Part shown: positions 14,658 to 22,889 of the stretch, one piece after another | How the letters are laid out: each line of letters opens with the position of its first letter | Position numbering within the stretch: position 1 is the first letter of the stretch | From: Alphaproteobacteria bacterium UBA685 | Lineage (GTDB): Bacteria > Pseudomonadota > Alphaproteobacteria > Puniceispirillales > Puniceispirillaceae | Reading direction: 5' to 3' | NCBI GenBank assembly: GCA_002299005.1 | Contig: DBMZ01000036.1 | Location: 1-23,225 of the forward strand | Length of the DNA: 23,225 nt | Position numbers and translations under genes: made by a program | The notes under the pieces: model-generated | Told to the model about the DNA's origin: nothing | Database searches by the model: none | Seen by the model: only the letters and a program-made list of their open reading frames with translations

Positions 14658-17282
14658 ATGAAACTGGTTATTGTCGAATCACCTGCAAAAGCAAAAACAA
14701 TCAACAAATATCTTGGTGATGATTATCAGGTTCTTGCCTCCTATGGACATATCAGAGACTTGCCATCTAAGGATGGATCGGTTGTGCCTGAGGATGATTT
14801 TGCGATGGCATGGCAAATATCTGATGGCGCAGGGGCACGTATCACGAGCCTTAAAAAAGCCGTTAAAAATGCCGATAAACTCATTTTAGCGACTGACCCT
14901 GACAGAGAGGGTGAGGCGATTAGCTGGCACTTACAAGAAGTGCTGAATGATGCCAAATTGCTAACCAATATTGAAACAGAGCGTGTTGTCTTTAACGAGG
15001 TCACCAAGGGCGCCATTTTGCGCGCTATGGAAGAGCCGCGTCAGATTGATAATAACCTTGTTGACGCTTATCTTGCCCGCCGGGCGCTTGATTATCTGGT
15101 GGGGTTTGGCATCTCGCCTATCTTATGGCGCAAATTGCCAGGCGCACGCTCAGCCGGGCGTGTTCAATCGGTTGCTTTGCGCCTGATTGTTGAGCGAGAG
15201 AGCGAGATTGAGACATTTATCTCTGATGAATATTGGGATATAGAAGGCCTGTTTGATGCGGCAAGCGGTGCCAAGCTGAAAGCCTCACTGACACATTATA
15301 ATGGTGAGAAGCTGAAAAAATTGTCACTTGGCAATGAGGCGGTCACGCAAACAGCGGTGGCGGCGATTAAGGCGCAAAGCTGGTCTGTGGGTGATATTAA
15401 GACAAAACGCACACAACGCCACCCCGCCCCGCCATTTACGACCTCAACCTTGCAACAAGAAGCCTCGCGCAAGCTTGGTTTCTCAGCAACACGCACAATG
15501 CAAATTGCGCAAAAGCTCTATGAGGGCATGTCTGTTGGTGGTGAAGCGACCGGTCTTATCACCTATATGAGAACAGATGGCGTGCAGATGTCGATGGAGG
15601 CTATCCACGCGCTTCGCGCACAGATCACACAACAATATGGTGATGATTATTTGCCTGAAAAGCCACGCTTTTACAAAAGCAAGGCCGCCAATTCGCAAGA
15701 AGCCCACGAGGCCGTGCGCCCGACCGACTTTAAGCGCACACCAGATAAGGTGCGTTCCTATCTAGACCATGACCAATTCCGCCTTTATGAGCTGATTTGG
15801 AAGCGTGCGATGGCCAGCCAATTTGCCTCAGCCCAGCTTGACCAAACCGCCATTGAGCTTGATAGCGCTGATGGGCAACATAAGATGCGTGCAACAGGGT
15901 CTGTAATTGTCTTTGACGGCTTTTTGAACCTCTATTTTGAGAGCCGTGATGATGAGCAAGATAAGGAGCCGAAAGATAGTAAGGATGTTATCTTGCCGGC
16001 GCTTAATATTGGTGAAGCGATGTCAATCGTCACCGTGACGCCTGAACAGCATTTCACACAACCACCGCCGCGCTATACAGATGCAAGCCTTGTCAAAGAG
16101 CTTGAAGCGCGCGGTATTGGCCGCCCGTCGACCTATGCTAGCATTATCCAGCTATTGGAAAAGCGCGGCTACGTCCTCAAAGATAAAAATCGCTTTTTCA
16201 CAGAGCATCGTGGCAGATTAACCTCTAGCTTCTTGGAAAAATTCTTTGACCGCTATGTGGAATATGATTTCACAGCCTCGCTGGAGACCAAGCTTGATGA
16301 GGTCTCTGCTGGCTCTATGCCTTATAAGGCTTTGCTATCAGAATTTTGGGGTGATTTCAAAATCGCGCTTGATGACACCAAAGAGTTACGCATCACAGAT
16401 GTGCTTAACCACCTAGATGAAGATCTAGAGGCTGTTTTCTTTAAGCCTGATGAAAATGGGGAAATTAAGCGCGAATGCAGCAAATGTAAGACAGGCCGTC
16501 TCGGCCTCAAATTGGGCAAATATGGCGCGTTTATTGGCTGTTCTAACTATCCAGAATGTGGCTTTACGCGTCAAATCAACACCCTTGAAGGTGATGATGA
16601 TGCAAGCTTGGATGAAAAGGAACTAGGGCAAACCGCTGATGGTTTGCCAGTTTTCTTGCGCAAAGGCCCTTATGGCTTTTATGTGCAAGCTGGCCCGCTT
16701 GAAGAGAAAAAGCCAAAGCGCCAATCAGTGCCCAAGGATAAATCACCTGCCGCGGTTGATCTTGAAATGGCGCTTGGCCTGCTCTCATTGCCACGCGAAG
16801 TTGGCACGCACCCAGAGACCGGCGATATGATTGAGGCCAGCATTGGTCGCTTTGGGCCATACCTGAAATATCAGGGCAAATTTGCCTCATTGCCGAAAGA
16901 TGAAGATGTTTTGGCAATTGGCATTAACCGTTCAGTTGATATTCTGGCAGAGGCCGCAAAGAAAGCAGGTCGCACCTTGGGTGACCACCCTGATGGCGGG
17001 GCTGTTGAGATGAAACGTGGCAGATTCGGCCCTTATATTGAGCATAATAAGCTGCGTGCCCCTGTTCCGCGCGGCACAGATATGGAAACTGTGACGCTTG
17101 AGATGGGCCTTGAATGGCTTGCCAAAAAAGCAGCAGCGCCTGCAAAGAAAAAAGCGAAGAAAGCGGGCAAGAAAAAGACAGCTACGAAGAAAAAGACAGC
17201 GACCAAAAAGAAGGCCACGGCTAAGAAAGCGCCTGCCAAGAAAAAGGCGGCGGCTAAAAAGGCCGCAAAGGCCAAAGCATAG
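14658..17282 (+). CDS. topA: DNA topoisomerase I
   Basis: An 874-residue type IA topoisomerase that relaxes negative supercoils. The Toprim domain opens with MKLVIVESPAKAKTINKYLG (catalytic E7) and carries the acidic triad D80, D82 and E84 in TDPDREGEAISWH. The active-site tyrosine is Y303 in LITYMRTDG. One four-Cys zinc finger is visible (C607, C610, C628, C634). Three repeat units follow, each with a YGFYVQ/FGPYLKY/FGPYIEH-like core (Toprim C-terminal repeats). The last 50 residues (825-874) are almost only Lys and Ala with some Thr, a disordered tail likely to bind DNA. Such tails are usual in alphaproteobacterial TopA. The TAG stop overlaps the GTG start of rnr by one base. Confidence 0.98.
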   Translation: MKLVIVESPAKAKTINKYLGDDYQVLASYGHIRDLPSKDGSVVPEDDFAMAWQISDGAGARITSLKKAVKNADKLILATDPDREGEAISWHLQEVLNDAKLLTNIETERVVFNEVTKGAILRAMEEPRQIDNNLVDAYLARRALDYLVGFGISPILWRKLPGARSAGRVQSVALRLIVERESEIETFISDEYWDIEGLFDAASGAKLKASLTHYNGEKLKKLSLGNEAVTQTAVAAIKAQSWSVGDIKTKRTQRHPAPPFTTSTLQQEASRKLGFSATRTMQIAQKLYEGMSVGGEATGLITYMRTDGVQMSMEAIHALRAQITQQYGDDYLPEKPRFYKSKAANSQEAHEAVRPTDFKRTPDKVRSYLDHDQFRLYELIWKRAMASQFASAQLDQTAIELDSADGQHKMRATGSVIVFDGFLNLYFESRDDEQDKEPKDSKDVILPALNIGEAMSIVTVTPEQHFTQPPPRYTDASLVKELEARGIGRPSTYASIIQLLEKRGYVLKDKNRFFTEHRGRLTSSFLEKFFDRYVEYDFTASLETKLDEVSAGSMPYKALLSEFWGDFKIALDDTKELRITDVLNHLDEDLEAVFFKPDENGEIKRECSKCKTGRLGLKLGKYGAFIGCSNYPECGFTRQINTLEGDDDASLDEKELGQTADGLPVFLRKGPYGFYVQAGPLEEKKPKRQSVPKDKSPAAVDLEMALGLLSLPREVGTHPETGDMIEASIGRFGPYLKYQGKFASLPKDEDVLAIGINRSVDILAEAAKKAGRTLGDHPDGGAVEMKRGRFGPYIEHNKLRAPVPRGTDMETVTLEMGLEWLAKKAAAPAKKKAKKAGKKKTATKKKTATKKKATAKKAPAKKKAAAKKAAKAKA

Positions 17283-19525
17283 TGGCACCTGTAACGAATG
17301 ACGCTATTATCGCTGTCCTACAAGAGGCACCCGGCCCGCTTGAAATGCGTGAGCTATCGAAAGCCTTGTCCCTGTTGCCAGAAGACAGATATGGGTTAAA
17401 GGCACAATTGCGCAAAATGGTCGAAGAAGGCGTTCTTTTTATCGATGATAAAAGACGCGTCCGCCTCGCCACCCATATGCCTGAGGTTTGCATGGCAGAG
17501 GTCATCTCTTATGATGATGATGGCTATGGTGCGTTGAAAATCCTGTCGCAAGATATTGATGAAGCGCTATTGGCGCGTGCTGAGATTAGCCTTATGCCAG
17601 AGCGCAAAAGAGGCCGTATCCCGCAAATTGGCGCGCGCATTTTGGCACGTATGGTGCAATATGGGCCTGACCAGTATGAAGCACGTGTTCTGCGCATTCT
17701 GCCGGAACGCAAAGATCGCTTTTTTGGCCGTATTGTCCGCTTTAGAGGCGGTTTAGGTATTGAAGGCGCCGAAAAAGGTGCCAGACGTATCACAGAGCTT
17801 GCCAGAGGTGGTGAGGTCAAGGCCAAGCTAGATGATTTGGTCGAAGCTGAGATGAATGATGCCAAGGGCAAAATTTCGAAAACAGCCAGCATTGTGTCCA
17901 ATTTTGGGCCCGCCAATAGCGCGGCGGCCTTTATCCAGATGGCAATTGCTGAATTTGATATCCCACACCATTTCTCTGATGAGATTCTAGCGGCAACCGC
18001 AAAAGCAACAGTCCCTGAATTAGGGGCGCGTGTTGATTTGCGTGATACGCCTTTGGTGACAATTGATGGGGCTGATGCCAAGGATTATGATGATGCTGTC
18101 TTTGCCGAGCCGCATGGTGATGGCTGGCGCATTATTGTGGCGATTGCGGATGTATCTGCCTATGTGCTGGCTGATAGCGCGCTCGATCAAGAGGCGGTCA
18201 AGCGCGGTAATTCAGTGTATTTGCCAGGCACAGTTATCCCTATGTTGCCAGAAGCCTTGTCAAACGGCATGTGCTCGCTTGTCCCGCATGAGGATAGAGC
18301 CTCTCTGGCGGTGGAAATCATCCTTGATAAGACAGGCCAGAAGAAAAGCCACCGCTTTATGCGTGCGCTTATCAAAAGCCATGCCAGATTGACCTATGAT
18401 GCGGTGCAGTCGATGTATGAGGGCACGGCTGATGAGCGTGATATTGGTGCCCCAGATGGCGCGATACATCATCTATTTGGCGCATGGCACAATTTATTTG
18501 CGGCCCGTGAGGCGCGTGGCACGCTGAATTTGAACGTGCCTGAAAAGCGCGTGATGCTCAATGAGGCAGGCCAGCCAGCTTCGATTGAGGTGCGCGAACA
18601 AAAGCATGCCCATCGCCTGATTGAAGAATTTATGATCCTTGCCAATATCTGCGCGGCAGAAGAGCTAGAGGCGCGCGGGCAATTATGCGTTTACCGCACG
18701 CATGACCGCCCTGATATGGAAAAGATTGACGGTTTGCGCGAATTAGCAGACGCGCTAGAGATCCCCTTTGCAAAGGGACAGGTGGTAAGCCCCCATCGCT
18801 TTAATCAATTGCTTGCCCGTGTCAAAGACACCCCTGAAGAGCAGATGGTCAATGATGCGGTTCTGCGGTGCCAGTCGCGCGCTGTTTATGATTGCGAGAA
18901 TAAGGGCCATTATGGCCTATCGCTAACCCGCTATGCGCATTTCACATCTCCGATTAGACGCTATGCTGATTTGCTGGTGCATCGTGCTTTGATACAATCA
19001 TGCGCGCTTGGGCCAGAGACGCAATCAGTGCAAGAATTTGATGCGCTTAGTCAAATTTGCGCCTCGATTAGTAAAACAGAACAAGTCGCCGCAAAGGCAG
19101 AGCGCCGCACAACAGATAGGCTTGTGGCCTGTCTGTATGAGCCGCAGGTTGGCCGCCAGCTAGAGGTGACTATCACAGGGCTGACGAATTTTGGTATTTT
19201 TGCCAGTTTTGATGACAGAACCGCTGAGGGCTTTATGCCATTTCGCTCTCTGCCAGAAGACTATTACGAGCTAGATCAAGGCAATAGCCGCCTTGTCGGC
19301 CGCCGGCGTGGCACCGTCTTTGCACTTGGTGCAACGGTAACCGCGCAAATTGAATCAGTTGAACCTGCCTCAGGCGGTATATTGCTGACATTCTTGGATG
19401 GGGGAGAGTATGATAAATCTGTCATCACCAAAAGACGCCCCGCAAGAGGCAAGCGGCCTAATGCTGGTAAAGGTAAATCCGGAAAATCCAGAAAATCTGG
19501 TAAATCTGGGGGCAGAAGGCGCTAA
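17282..19525 (+). CDS. rnr: Ribonuclease R
   Basis: A 747-residue processive 3'-to-5' exoribonuclease that degrades structured RNA and takes part in rRNA and tmRNA-linked quality control. The GTG start at 17282 shares its G with the topA stop (TAGTG), suggesting coupled translation; this start retains the N-terminal helix-turn-helix-like domain (1-70). Cold-shock domains follow. The RNB catalytic domain holds DGADAKDYDDAV (D262 to D271, with D265, D268, D270 and D271) and HFTSPIRRYADLLVHRAL. An S1 domain (from about 620, LEVTITGLTNFGIFASF) and a Lys/Gly/Ser-rich basic tail close the protein. The tail is encoded by near-repeats of a ggtaaatcc-type unit. Confidence 0.98.
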   Translation: MAPVTNDAIIAVLQEAPGPLEMRELSKALSLLPEDRYGLKAQLRKMVEEGVLFIDDKRRVRLATHMPEVCMAEVISYDDDGYGALKILSQDIDEALLARAEISLMPERKRGRIPQIGARILARMVQYGPDQYEARVLRILPERKDRFFGRIVRFRGGLGIEGAEKGARRITELARGGEVKAKLDDLVEAEMNDAKGKISKTASIVSNFGPANSAAAFIQMAIAEFDIPHHFSDEILAATAKATVPELGARVDLRDTPLVTIDGADAKDYDDAVFAEPHGDGWRIIVAIADVSAYVLADSALDQEAVKRGNSVYLPGTVIPMLPEALSNGMCSLVPHEDRASLAVEIILDKTGQKKSHRFMRALIKSHARLTYDAVQSMYEGTADERDIGAPDGAIHHLFGAWHNLFAAREARGTLNLNVPEKRVMLNEAGQPASIEVREQKHAHRLIEEFMILANICAAEELEARGQLCVYRTHDRPDMEKIDGLRELADALEIPFAKGQVVSPHRFNQLLARVKDTPEEQMVNDAVLRCQSRAVYDCENKGHYGLSLTRYAHFTSPIRRYADLLVHRALIQSCALGPETQSVQEFDALSQICASISKTEQVAAKAERRTTDRLVACLYEPQVGRQLEVTITGLTNFGIFASFDDRTAEGFMPFRSLPEDYYELDQGNSRLVGRRRGTVFALGATVTAQIESVEPASGGILLTFLDGGEYDKSVITKRRPARGKRPNAGKGKSGKSRKSGKSGGRRR

Positions 19526-19542
19526 GTAACTTTTTGCGCTAC

Positions 19543-19588
19543 CAACATGCAAAGCTTATTGACAATTACCGACAAATAACGCATGTTG
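19543..19588 (+). promoter_or_regulatory. Candidate rpmG promoter within an 8-base inverted repeat
   Basis: TTGACA (19559-19564) is followed after 17 bases by CATGTT (19582-19587), a poor -10. The promoter-like segment is framed by CAACATGC (19543-19550) and its exact complement GCATGTTG (19581-19588), 30 bases apart. The right arm overlaps the -10 position, so a dimeric regulator binding both arms could block or loop this promoter. Confidence 0.4.
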
Positions 19589-19635
19589 CGGCCTCAGAAT
19601 TACGTAATCCCTTTGTTTATAAGGAAATGTGAGAG

Positions 19636-19803
19636 ATGGCAAAGCCAGCAACACTTCAAATCAGACTTGTTAGCACAGCTGACACAGGCTACTTCTATGT
19701 CACAAAGAAGAACCCTCGCACAAAGCCTGAAAAGCTTGAGCTAAAGAAATATGATCCACGTGCACGCAAGCATGTGATCTTCCGCGAAGCCAAAATTAAG
19801 TAG
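19636..19803 (+). CDS. rpmG: Large-subunit ribosomal protein bL33
   Basis: A 55-residue ribosomal protein, the standard length. My translation gives [20 protein letters not shown], then [20 protein letters not shown] and [15 protein letters not shown], matching the well-known bL33 sequence almost position by position. It has no cysteine, so it is the zinc-independent form. AAGGA and GAGAG precede the ATG. The 110 bases upstream of it hold a candidate promoter, so it is probably transcribed separately from rnr. The ROK kinase starts 15 bases after its stop. Confidence 0.97.
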   Translation: MAKPATLQIRLVSTADTGYFYVTKKNPRTKPEKLELKKYDPRARKHVIFREAKIK

Positions 19804-19818
19804 CTCCGGAGACATATT

Positions 19819-20712
19819 ATGCGTCTTGGTATTGACCTAGGCGGAACAAAAATTGAAGCCGCGATCATTGATGATAGCGGCTCTTTTATTTGCCGCGAAC
19901 GTGTTTCTACACCCAAAGAATATAGTGATATCATGCAGGCGATTAAAGGCGTGCGTGACCAAGTGGCAGACGCGCATGGCTATGAAGGCCCTGTCGGCAT
20001 TTGCACACCTGGCAGTGTTTCTAAGGCAAGCGGCCTTATGCAAGGCTCTAATTCGCAAGCTTTGAATGGTCGCAACCTTGTGGCTGATTTGCAAGCCGCT
20101 CTCAACACGCCTGTGCGCATTTCAAATGATGCGAATTGCTTCGCCCTATCAGAGGCGATTGATGGCGCTGGCGCTGGCTATGACAGCGTGTTTGGCGTGA
20201 TTATCGGCACGGGCTGTGGCGGCGGCATTGTCGTTGATCAAAAGATTGTTGGCGGCGTCAATGGTATCGCCGGCGAATGGGGGCACGTCCCTCTTCCTTG
20301 GCCTGTTGACCATGAATATGAAAATCATGATTGCTGGTGTGGCCGTACAGGCTGTCTTGAGACATATATTTCAGGCACAGGGCTAGAGCTAGATTATTTC
20401 CGCATTGCGAATGAAAAGCTGAACGCCAAAGATATTCTGGCAAAGGCAGAAGCCGGCGATATTGTCGCTGATTCTGTTCTGCAGGTGCTAGAAGATAGAA
20501 TTGGCCGTGGTCTTGCGATGATTATCAATATCCTTGACCCAGATGCGATTGTGCTTGGCGGTGGTCTGTCAAACATTGACCGTCTCTATACCAATGTGCC
20601 GCGCAAATGGCCGGGCTATGTGTTCTCAAAATCAATTGAGACCAAATTGCTCAAGCCAACCTATGGCGATTCAAGCGGCATTAGAGGGGCAGCGTACCTA
20701 TTTAACGATTAA
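19819..20712 (+). CDS. ROK-family sugar kinase (fructokinase/Mak-like)
   Basis: A 297-residue ROK protein without a DNA-binding domain, so a kinase rather than a repressor. The ATP phosphate loop is RLGIDLGGTKIEAAIID. The catalytic base is D104 in ISNDANCFALSEA, the glycine-rich segment is GTGCGGGIV, and the ROK zinc site is built from H156 in GEWGH and the cysteines of HDCWCGRTGCLE (C172, C174, C179). IVLGGGLSN is the second nucleotide motif. The opening and the overall form match bacterial Mak-like fructokinases and N-acetylglucosamine kinases; the sugar cannot be decided from sequence alone. It starts 15 bases after rpmG behind GGAGA and probably shares its transcript. A strong terminator follows. 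Confidence 0.9.
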   Translation: MRLGIDLGGTKIEAAIIDDSGSFICRERVSTPKEYSDIMQAIKGVRDQVADAHGYEGPVGICTPGSVSKASGLMQGSNSQALNGRNLVADLQAALNTPVRISNDANCFALSEAIDGAGAGYDSVFGVIIGTGCGGGIVVDQKIVGGVNGIAGEWGHVPLPWPVDHEYENHDCWCGRTGCLETYISGTGLELDYFRIANEKLNAKDILAKAEAGDIVADSVLQVLEDRIGRGLAMIINILDPDAIVLGGGLSNIDRLYTNVPRKWPGYVFSKSIETKLLKPTYGDSSGIRGAAYLFND

Positions 20713-20720
20713 TCATGATA

Positions 20721-20754
20721 AGAGCTTAGCCACAAGTGGGGCTAGGCTCTTTTT
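20721..20754 (+). terminator. Intrinsic terminator of the ROK gene, overlapping the eipB coding end
   Basis: AGAGCTTAGCC (20721-20731) pairs with GGCTAGGCTCT (20740-20750), with one mismatched or wobble position, around an eight-base loop, and four T follow. It ends plus-strand transcription nine bases after the ROK stop. The stem contains the stop and last codons of the convergent eipB gene (ends 20726). Confidence 0.85.
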
Positions 20755-21553
20755 CTAGGTCTTTCATGGTCGCTTCTAACTCAAAGTCACCATAATCAAT
20801 CACATAATAAGGCACGACGCCATTATCCTGCATCTGGAAGCTTATCTCATAGCTTGGCAGACCTGATGTTGTTTCAGGGTCAAAATAAGCCACCTGCACC
20901 GGATAATAGGCCTCTGCCAATAGCGTAGACTCACCCATTGCGGCGCGCTTATCCTTATCAAATGGCTGTTTTTTGCCAATAATAACACTTGTCTTTTTCA
21001 GCGCATCGTCCGGTTTGGCACCAAAGAAGATATGGCTGGTGAAAAAATTCTTGCCCGCGCGTGCTTGTTTCAAAATTTCAATGGTTTGCGCGACCGGAAA
21101 ATAGGTATCATCTGGCAGGTTCAGCGCATTATCAGGCGCGATGGAAAAAAAAGCCTCCCCTGCCCGGCTATTTGGCGCTGTTTGTTGGGCAAAGCCATCA
21201 AAGCTCAGATCATCTTCATAGTTTGAACTCTCATCAATCGCAAAGCTGAATAAATCGCCCTCAAGCCCTTCATAGCTCTCAAATAATGAGGCCATATAAA
21301 TCTCATTACCATCTTCAAAGCGCATTTGCATGATGTAATCTTCGCCAGATTTCCAGCCATCACATTCACGCACAATGCGAAAGATAGTCTTGCCCGTAAT
21401 CGCCTCTAACGCCACCTCAGGCGAGGCCTCCTTCATGCTTAACTCATAGGTCACCTGATGAGACGCAAGATCAATCGCCAAGGCAGGTGATGCGACCATG
21501 AGAGCGGCTGTTGTCATTGTTGCCAACAGCCCGTTTTTTGCAAGCACTACCAT
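20726..21553 (-). CDS. eipB: EipB-family (DUF1849) periplasmic envelope-integrity protein
   Basis: A 275-residue exported protein. Residues 1-26 form a signal peptide ending SPALA, with the mature chain starting at IDLASHQVTYELSM. The family is a conserved alphaproteobacterial beta-spiral protein needed for cell-envelope integrity in Brucella. Two features support the assignment: the opening HQVTYELSM-x(n)-GKTIFRIVRECDGW, and a Cys pair far apart (C64 in RECDGW and C274 in the terminal PTCG) equivalent to the disulfide described for Brucella EipB. ATG at 21553 follows AAGG at acceptable distance. The gene stands alone, convergent with the ROK kinase, and its last codons lie in that gene's terminator. 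Sequence is rather divergent, so I hold family membership as likely rather than certain. Confidence 0.82.
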   Translation of the reverse strand: MVVLAKNGLLATMTTAALMVASPALAIDLASHQVTYELSMKEASPEVALEAITGKTIFRIVRECDGWKSGEDYIMQMRFEDGNEIYMASLFESYEGLEGDLFSFAIDESSNYEDDLSFDGFAQQTAPNSRAGEAFFSIAPDNALNLPDDTYFPVAQTIEILKQARAGKNFFTSHIFFGAKPDDALKKTSVIIGKKQPFDKDKRAAMGESTLLAEAYYPVQVAYFDPETTSGLPSYEISFQMQDNGVVPYYVIDYGDFELEATMKDLEKEPSPTCG

Positions 21554-21731
21554 TATGCGACACCTTTCTTAGCTATCTGTGACCCCCTTGAAGTTAGTGT
21601 AAGATCGTAAAAAAGCAAGCACGCACTAGTTGGAAGTCACCTCTTTGTAGGTCCAATTCATGGGGCCTATGCGTGACAGTTTTTCAGACAATCATTTGGT
21701 AAAATGCGCAAGATGCTCTATATGATATGCT

Positions 21732-22889
21732 ATGTCCTATACCCCGCTTGTCATCACCAAACAATCTGACCTCGATACGGCCCTCGCCACCATTCAAAAA
21801 GGGGCGATGTTTGCCATTGATACTGAGTTTTTGCGCGAGAAGACGTATTATCCGCAATTATGCCTTATCCAAATCGCCGGCAATGGCATTCATTTTGCGA
21901 TTGACCCGCTCATCAAAGAGTTAGATTTCAGTGCCTTATGGGCATTACTGGCAGATGAGAGCATTGTCAAAGTCTTTCATGCGGGCCGCCAAGATATTGA
22001 GATTTTCTATCATCTGACAGGGACTGTGCCGCAAAATATATTTGATAGCCAAATTGCGGCAATGGTCTGCGGTCTTGGCGATCAGGTTGGCTATGATAAG
22101 CTGGTGCAACATTTCCTTGGCAAGGTGATTGATAAATCATCCCGCTTCACAGATTGGTCAAAACGCCCCCTATCTGACAAGCAAATCAGCTATGCGCTTG
22201 ATGATGTTATCCATCTTGAGAAAATTTACCCGTTATTATGCGAACAGCTGGCCAATGAAAATAAGCTGGATTGGATCGCAGATGAAGCCAAAATTGTCAG
22301 CGCGCTTGATACTTATGCGATTGACCCGTGGCAAATTTACAAGCGCATTAAGGTGCGCACGAACAAACAGATTGTCCTTAACCGCCTCAAGCATCTAGCG
22401 GCCTTCCGCGAGACTGAGTGCCAAAAACGTGATTTACCACGCGGCCGATTCCTCAAAGATGAGACCTTGATGGATTTAGCCGCAACCGCGCCTAAGACAC
22501 CTGAAGCTGTTGGCAAAATCAGAGGTCTTAGCAACCAAAAAAATGGCTGGCTGACGGGGCAAATCATTGCCACCATCAAAAAAGCGGATGACAGTGATAA
22601 AGCAAGCTGGCCCGAATTGCCGGCGCGCACCAAGACAGAACGTGCCCCTGCCGCTGTCTTAGAGATGTTGCGCGTTTTGTTAAAGCATGTGTGCGAGGAT
22701 TCTGCCGTCGCCCCGCGCCTAATTGCTTCTGCGCATGATCTTGAACGCCTCGCCCTCTCAGATGATGGTGACCAGCAGGTGTTGCAGGGTTGGCGCTATG
22801 AAGTCTTTGGCAAAAAGGCGCTTGCGATGAAGGCTGGTAAAATTGGCATGGCCCTTGATAAGGGTGAAATGCGCTTTTTTGACCTATAG
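21732..22889 (+). CDS. rnd: Ribonuclease D
   Basis: A 385-residue 3'-to-5' exoribonuclease that trims tRNA and other structured RNA 3' ends. DEDDy residues are present: D30 and E32 in FAIDTEFLRE, D88 in HAGRQDIEIFYH, and Y154 with D158 in ISYALDDV; FDSQIAAMVCG (D105) is the conserved region between. HRDC-like helical domains fill the C-terminal half (VLNRLKHLAAFRE, and a second one from about residue 300). Length is typical. The start at 21732 gives the expected short lead to the first strand. The 178 bases before it, shared with divergent eipB, must hold both promoters. Its stop directly abuts and overlaps the convergent SDR gene (CTATAG). Confidence 0.97.
   Translation: MSYTPLVITKQSDLDTALATIQKGAMFAIDTEFLREKTYYPQLCLIQIAGNGIHFAIDPLIKELDFSALWALLADESIVKVFHAGRQDIEIFYHLTGTVPQNIFDSQIAAMVCGLGDQVGYDKLVQHFLGKVIDKSSRFTDWSKRPLSDKQISYALDDVIHLEKIYPLLCEQLANENKLDWIADEAKIVSALDTYAIDPWQIYKRIKVRTNKQIVLNRLKHLAAFRETECQKRDLPRGRFLKDETLMDLAATAPKTPEAVGKIRGLSNQKNGWLTGQIIATIKKADDSDKASWPELPARTKTERAPAAVLEMLRVLLKHVCEDSAVAPRLIASAHDLERLALSDDGDQQVLQGWRYEVFGKKALAMKAGKIGMALDKGEMRFFDL

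Noticed and set aside
17524..18081. 185-codon open frame on the minus strand
   Set aside because: Lies wholly antisense inside rnr, whose catalytic motifs are in the plus frame. Its composition is that of a mirror frame and it has no recognisable domain or ribosome-binding site.
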